From: Paractinoplanes tereljensis
Lineage (GTDB): Bacteria; Actinomycetota; Actinomycetes; Mycobacteriales; Micromonosporaceae
Direction: 5' to 3'
Assembly (NCBI RefSeq): GCF_016862435.1
Contig: NZ_BOMY01000051.1
Location: 124,001 to 188,000 of the forward strand
Length of the DNA stretch: 64,000 bases
Position numbers and translations under genes: made by a program. The notes under the pieces are model-generated. The model worked only from the letters and a program-made list of their open reading frames with translations, had not been told where the DNA came from and searched no databases. The first letter of the stretch is position 1; every line of letters starts with the position of its first letter. Shown piece after piece: positions 16,203-24,137 of this stretch.

Positions 16203-16567
16203 CGACGTTTCCGGCCGCCGAGTGGACGGAACTGCTGACCGCGCTCTGCGCCGGCGACCCCGGCCGGGCCGGCACGCCCGGCTGGCTGCGCCGGATGACC
16301 TGGCAGCCGGTCACCGACGGCCTCGGCTTCGCGGTGCTGGAGCTGACCGACCCGGCGACCGTCCCGGCGGCCGCGTGGGAGCCGGTGTGCGGGCCGCTGC
16401 GGCCGGCCCCGCCGACCCGGCAGGGTCATGTCCTCACCGGACGGTTCGCCGCTCCCGGAACCGGCCACGCGGCGACCGTCACGCTGGTGACCGACCGTTC
16501 CCCGGCGGGGACCGCCGCAGCGGTGCGATCCGTGCGCATCCGGATCGAACCCGGCCGAGTTGCCTAG
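16199..16567 (+). CDS. Small protein coupled to the toxin gene, possible immunity partner
   Basis: 122 aa. The GTG start overlaps the toxin stop codon (GTGA), so translation is coupled. It is soluble, has two cysteines, many prolines and no signal peptide. The second half looks beta-rich (TLVTDRSPAG, VRSVRIRIEPG). I do not recognise a family. In polymorphic toxin loci, a small gene immediately 3' of the toxin usually encodes the immunity protein, and this position is the only evidence for that role here. A chaperone for loading or export is the alternative. Confidence 0.55.
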   Translation: MTTFPAAEWTELLTALCAGDPGRAGTPGWLRRMTWQPVTDGLGFAVLELTDPATVPAAAWEPVCGPLRPAPPTRQGHVLTGRFAAPGTGHAATVTLVTDRSPAGTAAAVRSVRIRIEPGRVA

Positions 16568-16581
16568 GTCACACAGCCCGG

Positions 16582-16612
16582 TTGACAAACGTGAGAGGCC
16601 GCCGACTAAGTT
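16582..16612 (+). promoter_or_regulatory. Candidate promoter for GT4 gene
   Basis: TTGACA (16582-16587) and TAAGTT (16607-16612, fitting TANNNT) are separated by 19 bp. The glycosyltransferase start is 75 bp further on. Confidence 0.5.
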
Positions 16613-16686
16613 AGTGCCGCTTTGGAGCGCGGGGGATCTTCCTCGCGCGCGGATAGCTTTCGGGGGACAGAAGTGGGCGCCGCCTC

Positions 16687-17817
16687 ATGACAATGCCGGA
16701 CTCGACCGCACGCCTTCCGCAGCTGCCGCTTCTGGCCGGCCGCTCGGTGGCGCTGGTTCACGAGTGGTTCGGGGCCACCGGCGGCTCGGAGGCCGTCTTC
16801 CTGGCCATCGCCGACCTGCTGCCGCAGGCCGAGCGCCTGGTCCTGTGGGCCGACGAGGGGGTCGACACCGAGCGGCTGCGGCTGAACCAGTCCTGGATGT
16901 CGAACACCCCGCTGATCAAGAGCAAGGCCCTGGCCCTGCCCGCGATGCCGCTGGTCTGGCGCACCCTGTCCAACCACAAGTTCGACGTGGTCATCTCGTC
17001 GTCGCACGCGTTCGCGCACACCGTGAAGCTCGGCGATCCGGCGGAGACCCGGCACCTGAGCTACATCCACTCCCCCGCGCGCTACGTGTGGAGCCCCGAC
17101 TTCGACGGGCGGGGCTCGCACCCGGCCCTCAAGGTGCCGCGCAAGGTGCTGCAGAAGGCCGACATCCGGCTCAGCAAGCACGTGCACGCGTACGCCGCGA
17201 ACTCCCGCGAGGTGCAGGGCCGGATCCAGCGGTTCTGGAACCGCGACTCGGTGGTGATCAACCCACCGGTCGACGTGCGGTACTTCGCGGGCGCGCCCGC
17301 GCAGGATCAATATCAGTCCCGGGACTACCTGCTCGGCATCGGCCGCTGGATCCCGTACAAGAACTTCGACCTCATCATCGAGATCGCCGAGGCGGCCGGC
17401 ATGCCGCTGGTCATCGCCGGCTCCGGCCCGGAGGAAGAACGCCTCCGGCAGCTGGCCGCCACCAAGCGGGTGCCCATCCACTTCGAGGTACGCCCCGAGC
17501 GCGACCGGCTGCGGCAGTTGTACTGGGGCGCCCGGGCGCTGCTGTTCCCGGCCCACGAGGACTTCGGCATCATCCCGGTCGAGGCCCAGGCCTGCGGCAC
17601 CCCGGTGCTCGGGCTGCGCCGCGGCGGTCTACTGGAGACGGTCGTCGACGGCGAGACCGGCTTCCTGCTCGACGGCCTGGAGCCGGGGCCGTACGCACAG
17701 GCGATCCGCCGCCTGCCCGAACTCGACCCGAACCGGATCCAGTGGCACGCCAACTCCTTCTCCAGCGACCGGTTCGCCGACCGGATGGCCCGCTGGATCG
17801 ACGACGAGACGCGCTGA
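16687..17817 (+). CDS. GT4 family glycosyltransferase
   Basis: 376 aa, GT-B fold. The N-terminal acceptor half starts LVHEWFGATGGSEAVF, with the Gly-rich loop of GT4 enzymes. The C-terminal nucleotide-sugar half begins at LLGIGRWIPYKNFDLIIE and carries EDFGIIPVEAQACGTPVLG, the E-x7-E donor-binding motif. It is cytoplasmic and has no membrane segment. It is the first gene at the edge of the exopolysaccharide locus and probably adds one hexose during repeat-unit assembly on the lipid carrier. ATG at 16693 is an alternative start. A perfect hairpin terminator follows. Sugar specificity cannot be read from the sequence. Confidence 0.85.
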   Translation: MTMPDSTARLPQLPLLAGRSVALVHEWFGATGGSEAVFLAIADLLPQAERLVLWADEGVDTERLRLNQSWMSNTPLIKSKALALPAMPLVWRTLSNHKFDVVISSSHAFAHTVKLGDPAETRHLSYIHSPARYVWSPDFDGRGSHPALKVPRKVLQKADIRLSKHVHAYAANSREVQGRIQRFWNRDSVVINPPVDVRYFAGAPAQDQYQSRDYLLGIGRWIPYKNFDLIIEIAEAAGMPLVIAGSGPEEERLRQLAATKRVPIHFEVRPERDRLRQLYWGARALLFPAHEDFGIIPVEAQACGTPVLGLRRGGLLETVVDGETGFLLDGLEPGPYAQAIRRLPELDPNRIQWHANSFSSDRFADRMARWIDDETR

Positions 17818-17838
17818 TCTGAGTCGTCAGGGCAACAA

Positions 17839-17871
17839 AAAATCGGCCGGGTCATCGACCCGGCCGATTTT
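17839..17871. terminator. Bidirectional intrinsic terminator
   Basis: Perfect 15-bp stem AAAATCGGCCGGGTC / GACCCGGCCGATTTT with a 3-nt loop, flanked by A and T runs on both sides. It lies between the convergent glycosyltransferase and LCP genes. Confidence 0.9.
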
Positions 17872-17885
17872 CGTTGGTGCTCGGA

Positions 17886-18980
17886 TTACTTCTCGACGCC
17901 CAGCTTCTCGATGGTCGCCGTGTCGTCCTTGCGGACCGCCTCGAACAACGCCTTGGCCTTCGTGGTGTCCGGCAGGACCACGCTCTGGTCGCCGACCCGG
18001 CCGGTGCCCTTGCTCGGGCTGGTGTAGAAGTTCAGGTTGTTGCTGCGCAGGTGCCGCAGCTGGGTGGCCATCGACAGCATGTTCAGGCCCTTGTCGACGC
18101 TGACCGTGTCGGTGGTGGCGTTGAGGAACGAGTTGATCCGCGACGGGCTGGACAGCGTGCCGCCCGACGACGCCTTGTCGAGGATCGCCTTGATCACCTG
18201 CTGCTGGTGGCGGATGCGGGCGAAGTCGCCGTCCTTGAACGCGTAGCGCTCGCGGGCGTAGTCGAGAGCCTCGGCGCCGTCCATCTTCTGGACGCCCTTG
18301 TCGAAGTGCCGGGTGTGGCTGGCACTGAGCGAGTGCGTCGAGGTGAACGACGTCTCCACGTCGACGGTGATGCCGCCGAGCGCGTCGACGACCTCCTTGA
18401 AGCCGGCGAAGTCGATAAGTGCCACGTGGTCGATGCGGACGTTGGTGTAGTCCTCGACGGTCTGCACCATCAGCGGGACGCCGCCCCACGCGTACGCCGC
18501 GTTGATCTTCGAGTCGACACCGCCGTGCTTGCCGTCCTGCGACTTGGGGATCGGCACCCACGAGTCACGCGGGATGGAGATCAGCTGCGCGGCGTCCTGC
18601 TTGCCGTTGAGGTGCAGCACGATGATGGTGTCGGACCGGGAGCCGCCTTCGTTCTCCGGGTCGCGGGTGTCGCTGCCGAGCAGCAGGAAGTTGGTGGCGT
18701 CCTTGGCGGCCGCGTCCTTCTGCGGCCGGCTGGCCTCCGGCACCTGGGTGAAGGCATCGACGCGCTGCACGTTCGACTCCACATTGTGCAGGTAGAGACC
18801 AGCACCGATGAGGCCGAGCCCAGCCAGGATGACCGGCACCAGAACGACGATCAGGATGATCTTCTTCCGGTTGCGCTTCTTGTGAGTCTTGGGACCCCCG
18901 CCAGGGATGTTCCCGTCGTTGCCCACGCCGCCGATCACCTCAGTGGCATCGCGGTCATAGGTCGGCTGTCTGGTCGGCAT
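17886..18980 (-). CDS. LytR-CpsA-Psr (LCP) family glycopolymer ligase
   Basis: 364 aa. ATG at 18980 was chosen because it gives a compact cytoplasmic tail, a basic stop-transfer flank (KKRNRKK) and one membrane helix (about 41-64). The extracellular LCP domain follows: LLLGSDTRD (101-106), ISIPRDSWV (135-143, Arg/Asp binding pyrophosphate) and ARIRHQQQVI (about 254-263). These enzymes move undecaprenyl-linked glycopolymers onto peptidoglycan. Its place in the exopolysaccharide locus suggests that at least part of that polymer becomes wall-anchored. It converges on the GT4 gene and diverges from the sugar transferase at 19284. Confidence 0.9.
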   Translation of the reverse strand: MPTRQPTYDRDATEVIGGVGNDGNIPGGGPKTHKKRNRKKIILIVVLVPVILAGLGLIGAGLYLHNVESNVQRVDAFTQVPEASRPQKDAAAKDATNFLLLGSDTRDPENEGGSRSDTIIVLHLNGKQDAAQLISIPRDSWVPIPKSQDGKHGGVDSKINAAYAWGGVPLMVQTVEDYTNVRIDHVALIDFAGFKEVVDALGGITVDVETSFTSTHSLSASHTRHFDKGVQKMDGAEALDYARERYAFKDGDFARIRHQQQVIKAILDKASSGGTLSSPSRINSFLNATTDTVSVDKGLNMLSMATQLRHLRSNNLNFYTSPSKGTGRVGDQSVVLPDTTKAKALFEAVRKDDTATIEKLGVEK

Positions 18981-19283
18981 GGCTGAGATCGTACTGACCG
19001 GTGCAAGTCGCCACCGACCTTGAACAGCACATAAACAGCCGCAAAATGAAGTTGTGAGGAATTGCATCTCGTTACCCCGGCGAACCAATTGCGGGGATTC
19101 GACAGCAGATGACCACAATGCAAATGCCAACCAGTTTCAGGAAAAGGTATAAATAGGACACCAGCCATCGACCAACCGACCTGGTCCGGGGCCCGGGGTC
19201 GGGTGGCGCACATCCCACGGCGCCCTCTATCATTCCCCGTCGATCGCGGTATATGAGCCGCTTTCGTAACACGGGGGAACGCG
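18981..19283. promoter_or_regulatory. Divergent intergenic region, LCP / sugar transferase
   Basis: 303 bp, clearly more AT-rich than its surroundings. TATAAA at 19148-19153 is a possible -10 element. A small hairpin (CCCCG 19075-19079 with CGGGG 19092-19096) is present. GGGGGAA about 8 bp before the 19284 start is a good ribosome site. No gene is visible. Confidence 0.5.
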
Positions 19284-20888
19284 ATGGTGCAGACCGGCCC
19301 TACGTTTTCGGGACACTCCCCGAGACCGTCCGACGACGGGCCAGCCGACGTGCTCAGCGAACGAAACGAGTTCGACTGGTGGACGCCGACCGGTGAGCAC
19401 GAGGCGATCGGGCCGATGGTGATTCCCGGCCCGAGGCGCAGCCCCGAGGAGACGAGCAAGCCCGACGACCCGCCGACCGAGCGTCTGGTCCTCCCCGGCG
19501 GCAACTCCCGCTCGACCGTCGTCCTGCCGTACATCCCGTCGGCCAAGGCGTCCCGCACCCGGCCGCTGCGCGCCTGGATGCTCGCCCTCCCGATCGACCT
19601 GGCCGCACTGCTGGCCCCGATCGCCTGGAACCAGCAGTACTGGAAGGGCGTCGCCTCGGTCGCGCTGCTGACCGTGTGCGCGTTCGCCATCGGCGGGCTC
19701 TACCGCGCCCGCCGGCACCTCAGCGTGCTCGACGAGCTCCCCTCGATCTACTTCCGGTTCCTGGCCGCGACCGCGGTGGCCGCCATCGTGATGGCCGGCC
19801 GGCACGGCTCGATCGACTACATCGACGGCTTCCTGCGGCTGGTCGCCGTCTCCGGCGCCCTGCTCCTACCGGCCCGCGCGATCAGCCGGCTCGCGGTGCT
19901 CTACGCCCGCCGCAAGCGCATCGTCGAGCACTCGGCCATCATCCTGGGCGGCGGTCCGATCGCCCTGGAGCTGGCCCGCCTGCTGCGCCGCTACCCGCAG
20001 TACGGCCTGCGCTTCGCCGGCTTCGTCGACGTGCCCTCGACCGCGCACAACAAGCGGGAGAGCATGCCGCTGGTCGGCGAGCCGGAGTCGCTCGAGGAAC
20101 TGGTCCGCTACACCGAGTGCGACGTGGTCATCATCGCCGACATCGACTGCTCGGAAAATCGGCTGCTGCGCGCGGTCCGGGCGCCCGGACTGGCCCGCAC
20201 CGACCTGTGGATGGTGCCGCGGCTGCGCGAGTTCCCGGGCTCGGTCGGCTCCCCCGACCACATCGGCGCCATCCCGGTGGTGCCGCTGCGCCGGCCCAAC
20301 CTGTCCGGCCCGAAATGGGCGGTCAAGCGCAGCACCGACGTGTTCTTCTCCGGCCTCGCCCTGCTGCTGCTGTCGCCGATCCTGGCGTTCTGCGCGATCG
20401 GCACGCTGTTCGAGGGCGGCCGGGGCATCATCTTCAAGCAGCAGCGGATCGGCCGCTACGGCAAGCCGTTCAACGTGCTGAAGTTCCGCTCGATGCGGCC
20501 GGTCGACGACGCCGAGTCGCAGACCAACTGGAACATCGGCCACGACCCCCGGGTCGGCCCGTTCGGCAAGTTCATGCGGCGCACGTCCCTCGACGAGCTG
20601 CCGCAGCTGTGGAACATCCTGCGCGGCGACATGACCATCGTCGGCCCGCGGCCGGAGCGGCCGTACTTCGTCGACCGCTTCTCGGTCGACTACCCGGAGT
20701 ACGCGATGCGCCACCGGGTGCCGGTCGGCCTGACCGGCCTGGCCCAGGTGAGTGGCCTGCGTGGGGACACCCCGATCTCCGACCGGGCCCGGTTCGACAA
20801 CTACTACATCGAGAACTGGTCGCTCTGGCTCGATGTAAAGGTCATCCTCCGTACCGTCGGTGAGGTTTTCCGCGGCGGCGGCCGGTAA
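19284..20888 (+). CDS. Polyprenyl-phosphate hexose-1-phosphate transferase (WbaP/WcaJ type)
   Basis: 534 aa. A disordered N-terminus of about 90 residues is followed by four or five membrane helices (about 97-210) and a Rossmann-like CoA-binding-type domain (IILGGGPIALELARLL, about 220-330). A further helix leads to the C-terminal sugar transferase domain (about 350-534), with FKQQRIGRYGKPFNVLKFRS, TSLDELPQLWNILRGDM and VGPRPERPYF. This enzyme starts the repeat unit by placing a sugar phosphate on undecaprenyl phosphate. It is the likely committed step for the polymer made by the genes to 28224. The first sugar is probably glucose or galactose, not determinable here. Confidence 0.9.
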   Translation: MVQTGPTFSGHSPRPSDDGPADVLSERNEFDWWTPTGEHEAIGPMVIPGPRRSPEETSKPDDPPTERLVLPGGNSRSTVVLPYIPSAKASRTRPLRAWMLALPIDLAALLAPIAWNQQYWKGVASVALLTVCAFAIGGLYRARRHLSVLDELPSIYFRFLAATAVAAIVMAGRHGSIDYIDGFLRLVAVSGALLLPARAISRLAVLYARRKRIVEHSAIILGGGPIALELARLLRRYPQYGLRFAGFVDVPSTAHNKRESMPLVGEPESLEELVRYTECDVVIIADIDCSENRLLRAVRAPGLARTDLWMVPRLREFPGSVGSPDHIGAIPVVPLRRPNLSGPKWAVKRSTDVFFSGLALLLLSPILAFCAIGTLFEGGRGIIFKQQRIGRYGKPFNVLKFRSMRPVDDAESQTNWNIGHDPRVGPFGKFMRRTSLDELPQLWNILRGDMTIVGPRPERPYFVDRFSVDYPEYAMRHRVPVGLTGLAQVSGLRGDTPISDRARFDNYYIENWSLWLDVKVILRTVGEVFRGGGR

Positions 20889-20909
20889 CCGGTAAAGAAG
20901 CCCAACAGA

Positions 20910-20940
20910 AACGGGCCTGAGCGATCCGCTCAGGCCCGTT
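20910..20940. terminator. Intrinsic terminator, convergent genes
   Basis: Perfect 14-bp stem AACGGGCCTGAGCG / CGCTCAGGCCCGTT with loop ATC. It is between the stop of the sugar transferase (20888) and the stop of rmd (20954), and can serve both. Confidence 0.85.
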
Positions 20941-20953
20941 CCTGGTTCTGTGC

Positions 20954-21871
20954 TTAGCGGGACCGCCAGTAGGCCAGCGTGTCCGACAGCGTCTGTTCCA
21001 GCGGGATCTCGGGGACCCAGCCGGCGTCCAGCCGGATCTTGGTGGCGTCGCCGCGAAGATCCGGGACGTCGGCCGGCCGCATCCGGGCCGGGTCGGGTTC
21101 GGTGCGGATCTGCGCGTCCGAGGCGGTCAGCAGCAGGTCCAGGATCTCCTGCCCGGACCGGGACCGGCCGGTGCAGACGTTGTAGACCTCACCGATCGTG
21201 CCCTTGGCGGCCAGCTGGATGTAGGCCCGCACCACGTCCCGGACGTCGGTGAAGTCGCGCTTGGAGCTCAGGTTGCCGACCCGCAGCACCCCGCCGCCGT
21301 CGCGCTCCAGGTCGGCGATCTGCTTGGTGAGGTCGGCGACCAGGTAACCCGGCTGCTGACCCGGTCCGATGTGGTTGAACGGCCGGGCGATGACCGACTC
21401 GACACCGAGCTTCGCGTACATCGAGACCAGGTTCTCCTGGCCCACCTTGGCCACCGCGTACGGGCTCGGCAGGTCCAGCGGCGTGCTCTCGTCCAGCGGC
21501 AGCCGGGCGGCGTCGCTCATGCCGTAGATCTGACCGCTGCTGACCACCACTATGCGCGGCTTGATCCGCAGGGCCAGGCAGGCCTGGAACAGGTTGATCT
21601 GCATCGCCAGGGTGGACGTCACCGCCACCACCGGCTCCTTGAACGACAGCGCCGGTGAGGCGAAGGCGGCCAGGTGGAAGATGGTCTCCGGCCGCAGTTC
21701 GTCGAGCAGGGCCACCACCGCGTCGTAATCGGTGAGGTCGGTCTGCCGGATATGACCGTCCGCGCTTCCCGACAGCGAGGTCCCGTAGGCCTCCGCCTCA
21801 CCCGACTGCCGCAGCGCCTCCATCAGGTGGGCGCCGGCGAACCCGGTGGCCCCGGTGACCAGCGCGGTCAC
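20954..21871 (-). CDS. rmd: GDP-4-dehydro-6-deoxy-D-mannose reductase
   Basis: 305 aa, extended SDR fold. The NAD(P)-binding GATGFAGAHL (G7, G10, G13) is at the N-terminus, VVSSGQIYG holds the catalytic Ser/Thr region, and the Y138-x3-K142 pair (SPYAVAK) is present. RPFNHIGPGQ is typical of Rmd/GMD-like enzymes. With Gmd (27199) it would convert GDP-mannose to GDP-D-rhamnose for the exopolysaccharide. GTG start overlaps the stop of the preceding glycosyltransferase (GTGA). Another 4-keto-reductase such as a GDP-fucose-type enzyme is possible, but the neighbour Gmd and the size favour Rmd. Confidence 0.8.
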   Translation of the reverse strand: MTALVTGATGFAGAHLMEALRQSGEAEAYGTSLSGSADGHIRQTDLTDYDAVVALLDELRPETIFHLAAFASPALSFKEPVVAVTSTLAMQINLFQACLALRIKPRIVVVSSGQIYGMSDAARLPLDESTPLDLPSPYAVAKVGQENLVSMYAKLGVESVIARPFNHIGPGQQPGYLVADLTKQIADLERDGGGVLRVGNLSSKRDFTDVRDVVRAYIQLAAKGTIGEVYNVCTGRSRSGQEILDLLLTASDAQIRTEPDPARMRPADVPDLRGDATKIRLDAGWVPEIPLEQTLSDTLAYWRSR

Positions 21872-23016
21872 TGCTGCGCACCGTACTTGTTGATCACGTC
21901 GAGAAGTCGTCGCGCGCTCTCGTCCCAGTTCGAGGACCGCGCGCGTTCGAGGCCCCGGCGGCGCAGCTCGGCGGCCAGCGCCGGGTCACCCAGGACCTTC
22001 TCCAGGTACATCACCAGGGAATCGACGTCGTACGCGTCGACCAGCACGCCGGCGTCGCCGACCACCTCGGGCAGCGACGAGTTGTTGGCCACGATCACCG
22101 GGGTGTTGCACGCCATCGCTTCCAGGGGCGGCATGCCGTACCCCTCGTAGAGCGACGGGTAGACGAACACGGTCGCCCCGCTGTACAGCGCCGGGAGGTC
22201 CTCGTCCGGGACGTACCCGGTGGTGATGATGTCCATGTGCTGCAGCTCGTCGAGCCGGTTCTTGATGTCCTGGTCGAGCCAGCCCTTACCGCCCGCGAGC
22301 ACCAGCGAGTACTTCTCGCGCACCTCGGCCGGCAGCTTCGCGTACGCGTCCAGGATGCTGCGGATGTTCTTGCGCGGCTCGAGCGTCCCGGCGTACAGGA
22401 TGTAGGCCTTTTTGATGTTGTATTTCGCGGCTACCGCGTTGATCTCGTTCGACGGGCGCGGGTAGAAGAAGCTGTGGTCGATGGCCGGGCTGACGATCGA
22501 GATCTTGTCCGGATCGGTTCCGTAGAACTCCACGATCTCACGCTTGGAGTTCTCCGAGATGGTCACGATGTGCTCGGACTTCTCGATGGTCAGCGGCACG
22601 TACCGGGTGAGGAACTCACGGTTGCGGCGGGCCACGTGCTCGGGGTGCAGCACGAAGGAGAGGTCGTAGATGATCGCGACCGCGCGGCTGCCCAGCGGGA
22701 GCGGGTAGCGCACGAAGTTGGGGAACAGGAACAGGTCGGGCTTGCTGCCCAGCATGACGTCGATCGGCGGCGACGTGACCTTGCGGACGACCGCGTTGAA
22801 CATCTTCAGGTGCATGTACCGGATGAACCGGTAACTGAGCCGCGGCGACTCCGGGATCGGCCGGACGTCCGTGCCCTTGCCCAGGAAGGCGAACGAGAAG
22901 ATCGTGTAGTGGTTCTCCGCGTCGAGCCGGAAAAGGGCTTCGAGCAGGTTCTTGGTGTACTGACCCACGCCGGTGCGCTGGCGGAAGAGGGGCGTCCCCT
23001 CGATGAACACTCTCAA
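21868..23016 (-). CDS. GT4 family glycosyltransferase
   Basis: 382 aa. I placed the start at TTG 23016, overlapping the previous stop (TTGA), because it gives RVFIEGTPLFRQRTGVGQY right after the initiator, matching the MRIVIDG opening of the next GT. GTG at 23010 is the alternative. The donor-site motif is SLYEGYGMPPLEAMACNTPVI. GTLEPRKNI is the standard start of the C-terminal domain. Cytoplasmic. It is similar in plan to the 23013 gene, suggesting an old duplication. It forms one operon with wzy-, wzx- and gmd-like genes upstream and rmd downstream, so it is a candidate D-rhamnosyl- or mannosyltransferase. Confidence 0.85.
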   Translation of the reverse strand: MRVFIEGTPLFRQRTGVGQYTKNLLEALFRLDAENHYTIFSFAFLGKGTDVRPIPESPRLSYRFIRYMHLKMFNAVVRKVTSPPIDVMLGSKPDLFLFPNFVRYPLPLGSRAVAIIYDLSFVLHPEHVARRNREFLTRYVPLTIEKSEHIVTISENSKREIVEFYGTDPDKISIVSPAIDHSFFYPRPSNEINAVAAKYNIKKAYILYAGTLEPRKNIRSILDAYAKLPAEVREKYSLVLAGGKGWLDQDIKNRLDELQHMDIITTGYVPDEDLPALYSGATVFVYPSLYEGYGMPPLEAMACNTPVIVANNSSLPEVVGDAGVLVDAYDVDSLVMYLEKVLGDPALAAELRRRGLERARSSNWDESARRLLDVINKYGAQQ

Positions 23017-24137
23017 CGGCGCCACTGAACGGCCTCCAGGTAGATCTGGTGGGTTGCTTCCGCGGTTGCCCGCCAGGAGAACAGCGGCAGGCGCGCGTAT
23101 CCCCGGGACGCCATCTCGGCCGCGAGTTCCGGCCGGGCCAGCAGTTCGGCGATCTTCTGCGCCAGGTCCCCGGCCGCGTGCGGGTCGAAGTACAGAGCCG
23201 CGTCGCCGTACACCTCGGGCAGGCAGGTCGCGGTCGAGGAGAGCACCGGCAGGCCCTGCGCCATCGCCTCCAGGCCCTGCAGCCCGAAGCCCTCGGACAG
23301 CGACGGGTAGACGTACATCGCGGAGTTCTTGTAGAGCCAGTTGAGCTGGCCGTCGCTGATGAAGCCGGGCAGGATGACCCGGTCGGCCACGTTCAGCGAC
23401 TCGGCCAGCGCGAGCAGGCCCTCCTGGTACTCGCCGGTCTTGCCGGCCAGCACCAGCTTCACGTCCGGCCGGCTGCGCGACACGAGAGCCAGGGCCTCGA
23501 TGAGCACCCGGACATTCTTGTACGGGAAGTAGTTGCCGACGTAGAAGATCAGCGAGTCCGACGCCGACACACCCTCGAGAGTCTCCTCCCGGGCCTCGGT
23601 CAGCTCGGCCGAGTCGGCGGCGATCCACACGGCCGTGACCTTGGCCGGGTCGAGACCGAAGCGTTCGATCAGCTGGTCCCGGACGTAACCGGTGTCCGTC
23701 ACGATGCGCGTGGCGGTGGCCAGCTGCCGCTGGAAGATCAGCCGGAACGGCAGGCGCTTGGCCTTACCGGCCAAGCGCTTCGGCAGCGATCCCCGGCTGG
23801 TGTCGAAGTCCAGCAGGGTCAGGTCGTGGACCGTGACCACCTTGGTGCCCCGGTAGAGGGCGGCCGCGTTGGGGGTCACGAAGTGCACCACGTCCGGCGC
23901 CAGGTCGCGGAGAATCTTGGGCAGCGTGGTCTGCTCGGCCGGCGAGTACGGGTCGATGTTGCACTCGACCCGCCGGAAGTTGGCCTCCTGCGGCTTCCAC
24001 CGCGCCCAGTCCTCCTGGCGCATCAGCACGATGTACTCGTTGCTGCGGTCGATCGCCTCCAGCCCCTCCAGCAGAGCGGCGGTGTACCGGCCGATGCCGG
24101 TCCAGGACAGCATGCGTCCGTCGATCACGATTCTCAT
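23013..24137 (-). CDS. GT4 family glycosyltransferase
   Basis: 374 aa, ATG at 24137 overlapping the stop of the polymerase gene (ATGA). Opens MRIVIDGRMLSWTGIGRY with the GT4 glycine loop. The C-terminal Rossmann half begins FYVGNYFPYKNVRVLIEAL, and the E-x7-E motif is SEGFGLQGLEAMAQGLPVL. A glutamate-rich connector (ELTEAREETLEG) lies between the domains. Membrane-peripheral, cytoplasmic side. Part of the coupled minus-strand exopolysaccharide operon. Donor probably a GDP-sugar made by the local Gmd/Rmd pair, which is inference. Confidence 0.85.
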   Translation of the reverse strand: MRIVIDGRMLSWTGIGRYTAALLEGLEAIDRSNEYIVLMRQEDWARWKPQEANFRRVECNIDPYSPAEQTTLPKILRDLAPDVVHFVTPNAAALYRGTKVVTVHDLTLLDFDTSRGSLPKRLAGKAKRLPFRLIFQRQLATATRIVTDTGYVRDQLIERFGLDPAKVTAVWIAADSAELTEAREETLEGVSASDSLIFYVGNYFPYKNVRVLIEALALVSRSRPDVKLVLAGKTGEYQEGLLALAESLNVADRVILPGFISDGQLNWLYKNSAMYVYPSLSEGFGLQGLEAMAQGLPVLSSTATCLPEVYGDAALYFDPHAAGDLAQKIAELLARPELAAEMASRGYARLPLFSWRATAEATHQIYLEAVQWRR

